A DNA stretch of 64,000 bases from Pelagadaptatus aseana (GTDB lineage: Bacteria; Pseudomonadota; Gammaproteobacteria; Pseudomonadales; Cellvibrionaceae). The stretch spans positions 1-64,000 of the forward strand of contig BAABNI010000010.1 in assembly GCA_040365065.1 (NCBI GenBank), in the 5' to 3' direction. Each line of letters begins with the position of its first letter. The stretch's first letter is position 1. The notes beneath the pieces were generated by a model. The model had not been told where the DNA came from. It was given only the letters and a program-made list of their open reading frames with translations, and made no database searches. Of the stretch, positions 62,670 to 64,000 are shown piece by piece. Made by a program: the position numbers and the translations under genes.

Positions 62670-63950
62670 TCAGTCAGACGCTTTTCTTGGTGTAATGGTG
62701 ACTTCAATTGGTTCGATATCCAGCATGACGTTTTCGACGGTGTAACCATCTACCGAACCACTGGCCACGCGCCAGTAACCTTTGCTCTTTCTGGTTTGCG
62801 TAAAGCGATAAATAAAACCTTCACCACTGTCGAGAAAGTTGTAGCGTTTGACTTCACTGGCACCACGGTTATCCAATAACTCATAGCCCAACAGACGATT
62901 AACCCGGTTATTGCCCAACGCCATACCAGCCCCTTGCAAGGCCTGATGATCAAAGTATTCCTTGCCACGAGTCGGAGCGCCGATTGGATCCACCACCATG
63001 CCAGTGGAAAGGTCCATCACATCGCCGCTAATCAGAGAAGACAACAGAACATCTTTGGCACTGAACGGGAAAGGCGTAAACTCGGCTTTTTGAGAATTTA
63101 GAACGGTTACGGAGCCCACACCCACAGCTTTCAGCGTGTGCGCTGCAAGGTCAATCAACATACCCGTGTCTTCATCAACCGCATACCCCTGATTAACACC
63201 AGTGGCAGCCATTGCCCGAACCAGACGCCCAAGACGGGCTTTGCGGTCGAAGTGTTGATCTACCAAACCATAGGGAAAGAAACCCAAACCATGATGTATA
63301 TATAACTGGCCAATTTCCTGAGTCTCGGTACCATAATACTGACCGGTTGATTTCTTTGTGACCGCATTGAAACTGTCACCTGCAGCAATCATCGGATTAC
63401 TCATCATTGCAGCACCGGCGCTGGTCCCGCCTATCACAACACCTTGCTGCAGTGCAGATCTCAAATGCTGCAGAAATACCGTCGGCTTATCCGGCTGTGG
63501 CAATAACGCATCCAGAATCCGCATCTGATCACCACCGGTAAACCAGTAACCGCCAACCTGTGATTCTAAGGCCATAACCAATTCGGCTTTATTGGCATTC
63601 GCCACCCACTGACTTTCATCAATATCATCGGTGCTGCGATCGTCCTTAACAGCCAATGGAACGATATGAATCTTATCTGCATCGAAACCATAGCTAATCA
63701 GATCATTTTTAAAAGCCGCGGCACTTTTACTGGGGCTGCCAGAGGCCAAAGGCACAACAGCAATATGCTTACCCTGCGGGATAGCATCAATAAAAGCCTT
63801 GTAAATTTCCTGATTTTCACTGCGCAAAGCCCCACCCACAATCAGGAGTTTGCCATTATTTTCCGCTTGAGCATTGCTCATTAAGCCCACCATGAGAACC
63901 CATGATGTGAGAAGCCAAACAAGCAATGTGCGATTGATTTGTATCTTCAT
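62670..63950 (-). CDS. Exported cyanophycinase
   Basis: Serine peptidase of family S51 that cuts cyanophycin (multi-arginyl-poly-aspartate) to beta-Asp-Arg. It has 426 residues, longer than the roughly 270 of intracellular CphB. A signal peptide runs to about residue 29 (VLMVGLMSNAQA). The mature part begins KLLIVGGALRSENQEIYKAF. The nucleophile is Ser177 in GGTSAGAAMM, with GYWFTGGDQMR at 135-144. About 100 extra C-terminal residues follow the core. The export signal suggests use of extracellular cyanophycin, as in CphE of Pseudomonas. No cyanophycin synthetase is in the window. Confidence 0.88.
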   Translation of the reverse strand: MKIQINRTLLVWLLTSWVLMVGLMSNAQAENNGKLLIVGGALRSENQEIYKAFIDAIPQGKHIAVVPLASGSPSKSAAAFKNDLISYGFDADKIHIVPLAVKDDRSTDDIDESQWVANANKAELVMALESQVGGYWFTGGDQMRILDALLPQPDKPTVFLQHLRSALQQGVVIGGTSAGAAMMSNPMIAAGDSFNAVTKKSTGQYYGTETQEIGQLYIHHGLGFFPYGLVDQHFDRKARLGRLVRAMAATGVNQGYAVDEDTGMLIDLAAHTLKAVGVGSVTVLNSQKAEFTPFPFSAKDVLLSSLISGDVMDLSTGMVVDPIGAPTRGKEYFDHQALQGAGMALGNNRVNRLLGYELLDNRGASEVKRYNFLDSGEGFIYRFTQTRKSKGYWRVASGSVDGYTVENVMLDIEPIEVTITPRKASD

Positions 63951-64000
63951 AATCGAATCCTGCCTAATTAAAACTCTGGCGTTTAAATTATTTACGTTGC

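Noticed and set aside
1..64000. CRISPR arrays, prophage or insertion sequences
   Set aside because: No regularly spaced repeats, transposase, integrase or phage structural genes are present on either strand.

Overview
The window is a chromosomal segment of a Gram-negative gammaproteobacterium. It encodes an outer membrane (lolA, lolCDE, lpxK, kdsB), an RNase E of gammaproteobacterial type, and gene orders known from Pseudomonas: serS-crcB-rarA-lolA-ftsK-trxB-aat-bpt-infA-clpA-clpS-cspD-icd-idh-rluE-nudJ-mnmA-hflD-purB-roxA, and murB-ptp-kdsB-lpxK-exbD-exbB-comEC. Base composition looks close to 50% GC, and several blocks are rearranged relative to Pseudomonas. A marine relative in the Cellvibrionales/Spongiibacter area is my inference, not a proof. 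No phage, insertion sequence, CRISPR array or toxin-antitoxin pair is visible.

Layout. 1-7.7 kb (minus): the start of a chemotaxis receptor, then cysG, serS, crcB, rarA, lolA and ftsK, tightly packed. 8.0-14.1 kb: thioredoxin reductase, then the N-degron genes (aat and bpt transferases, clpS adaptor, clpA unfoldase) around infA and cspD. 14.2-17.8 kb: two unrelated NADP isocitrate dehydrogenases. 17.9-23.6 kb (plus): RNA modification and purine genes rluE-nudJ-mnmA-hflD-purB-roxA. 23.6-25.0 kb: two poorly known genes, one an orphan secretin-type N-domain protein. 25.1-30.2 kb: rluC with a HAD phosphatase, diverging from rne, whose long leader is strongly folded.

30.3-37.5 kb: tRNA-Ser followed by a folded element ending in a copy of tRNA 3'-arm sequence; coq7; an AraC-type regulator diverging from a ferredoxin-reductase-like flavoprotein; tRNA-Leu, a broken tRNA-Leu copy and tRNA-Cys; pgsA, uvrC and an AlkB homologue. 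37.5-44.5 kb (minus): a cell-envelope operon from comEC to murB. 44.6-57.1 kb: a block that separates comEC from its usual partners. It holds a flavodoxin-like protein, MarC, a second chemotaxis receptor, a second AraC regulator, and a complete cobalamin-dependent propionyl-CoA to succinyl-CoA module (carboxylase beta, an atypical 947-residue biotin carboxylase subunit, epimerase, mutase, MeaB). 57.3-62.1 kb: DUF2062, a small periplasmic protein, PilZ and lolCDE. 62.2-64 kb: an Lrp-type regulator and an exported cyanophycinase.

How the genes work together. Aat and Bpt put leucine or phenylalanine on N-terminal Lys/Arg or Asp/Glu, ClpS reads these residues, and ClpA unfolds the target for ClpP, which is not in the window. 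The propionyl module feeds odd-chain and branched carbon into the TCA cycle near succinyl-CoA, or runs backwards to supply methylmalonyl-CoA. LolA and LolCDE move lipoproteins to the outer membrane, while LpxK and KdsB build lipid A-Kdo. I see no wholly unknown multi-gene system. The best leads are structured RNAs (rne leader, tRNA-Ser element, tRNA-Leu chimera), two well-formed regulator binding regions, and the divergent biotin carboxylase.
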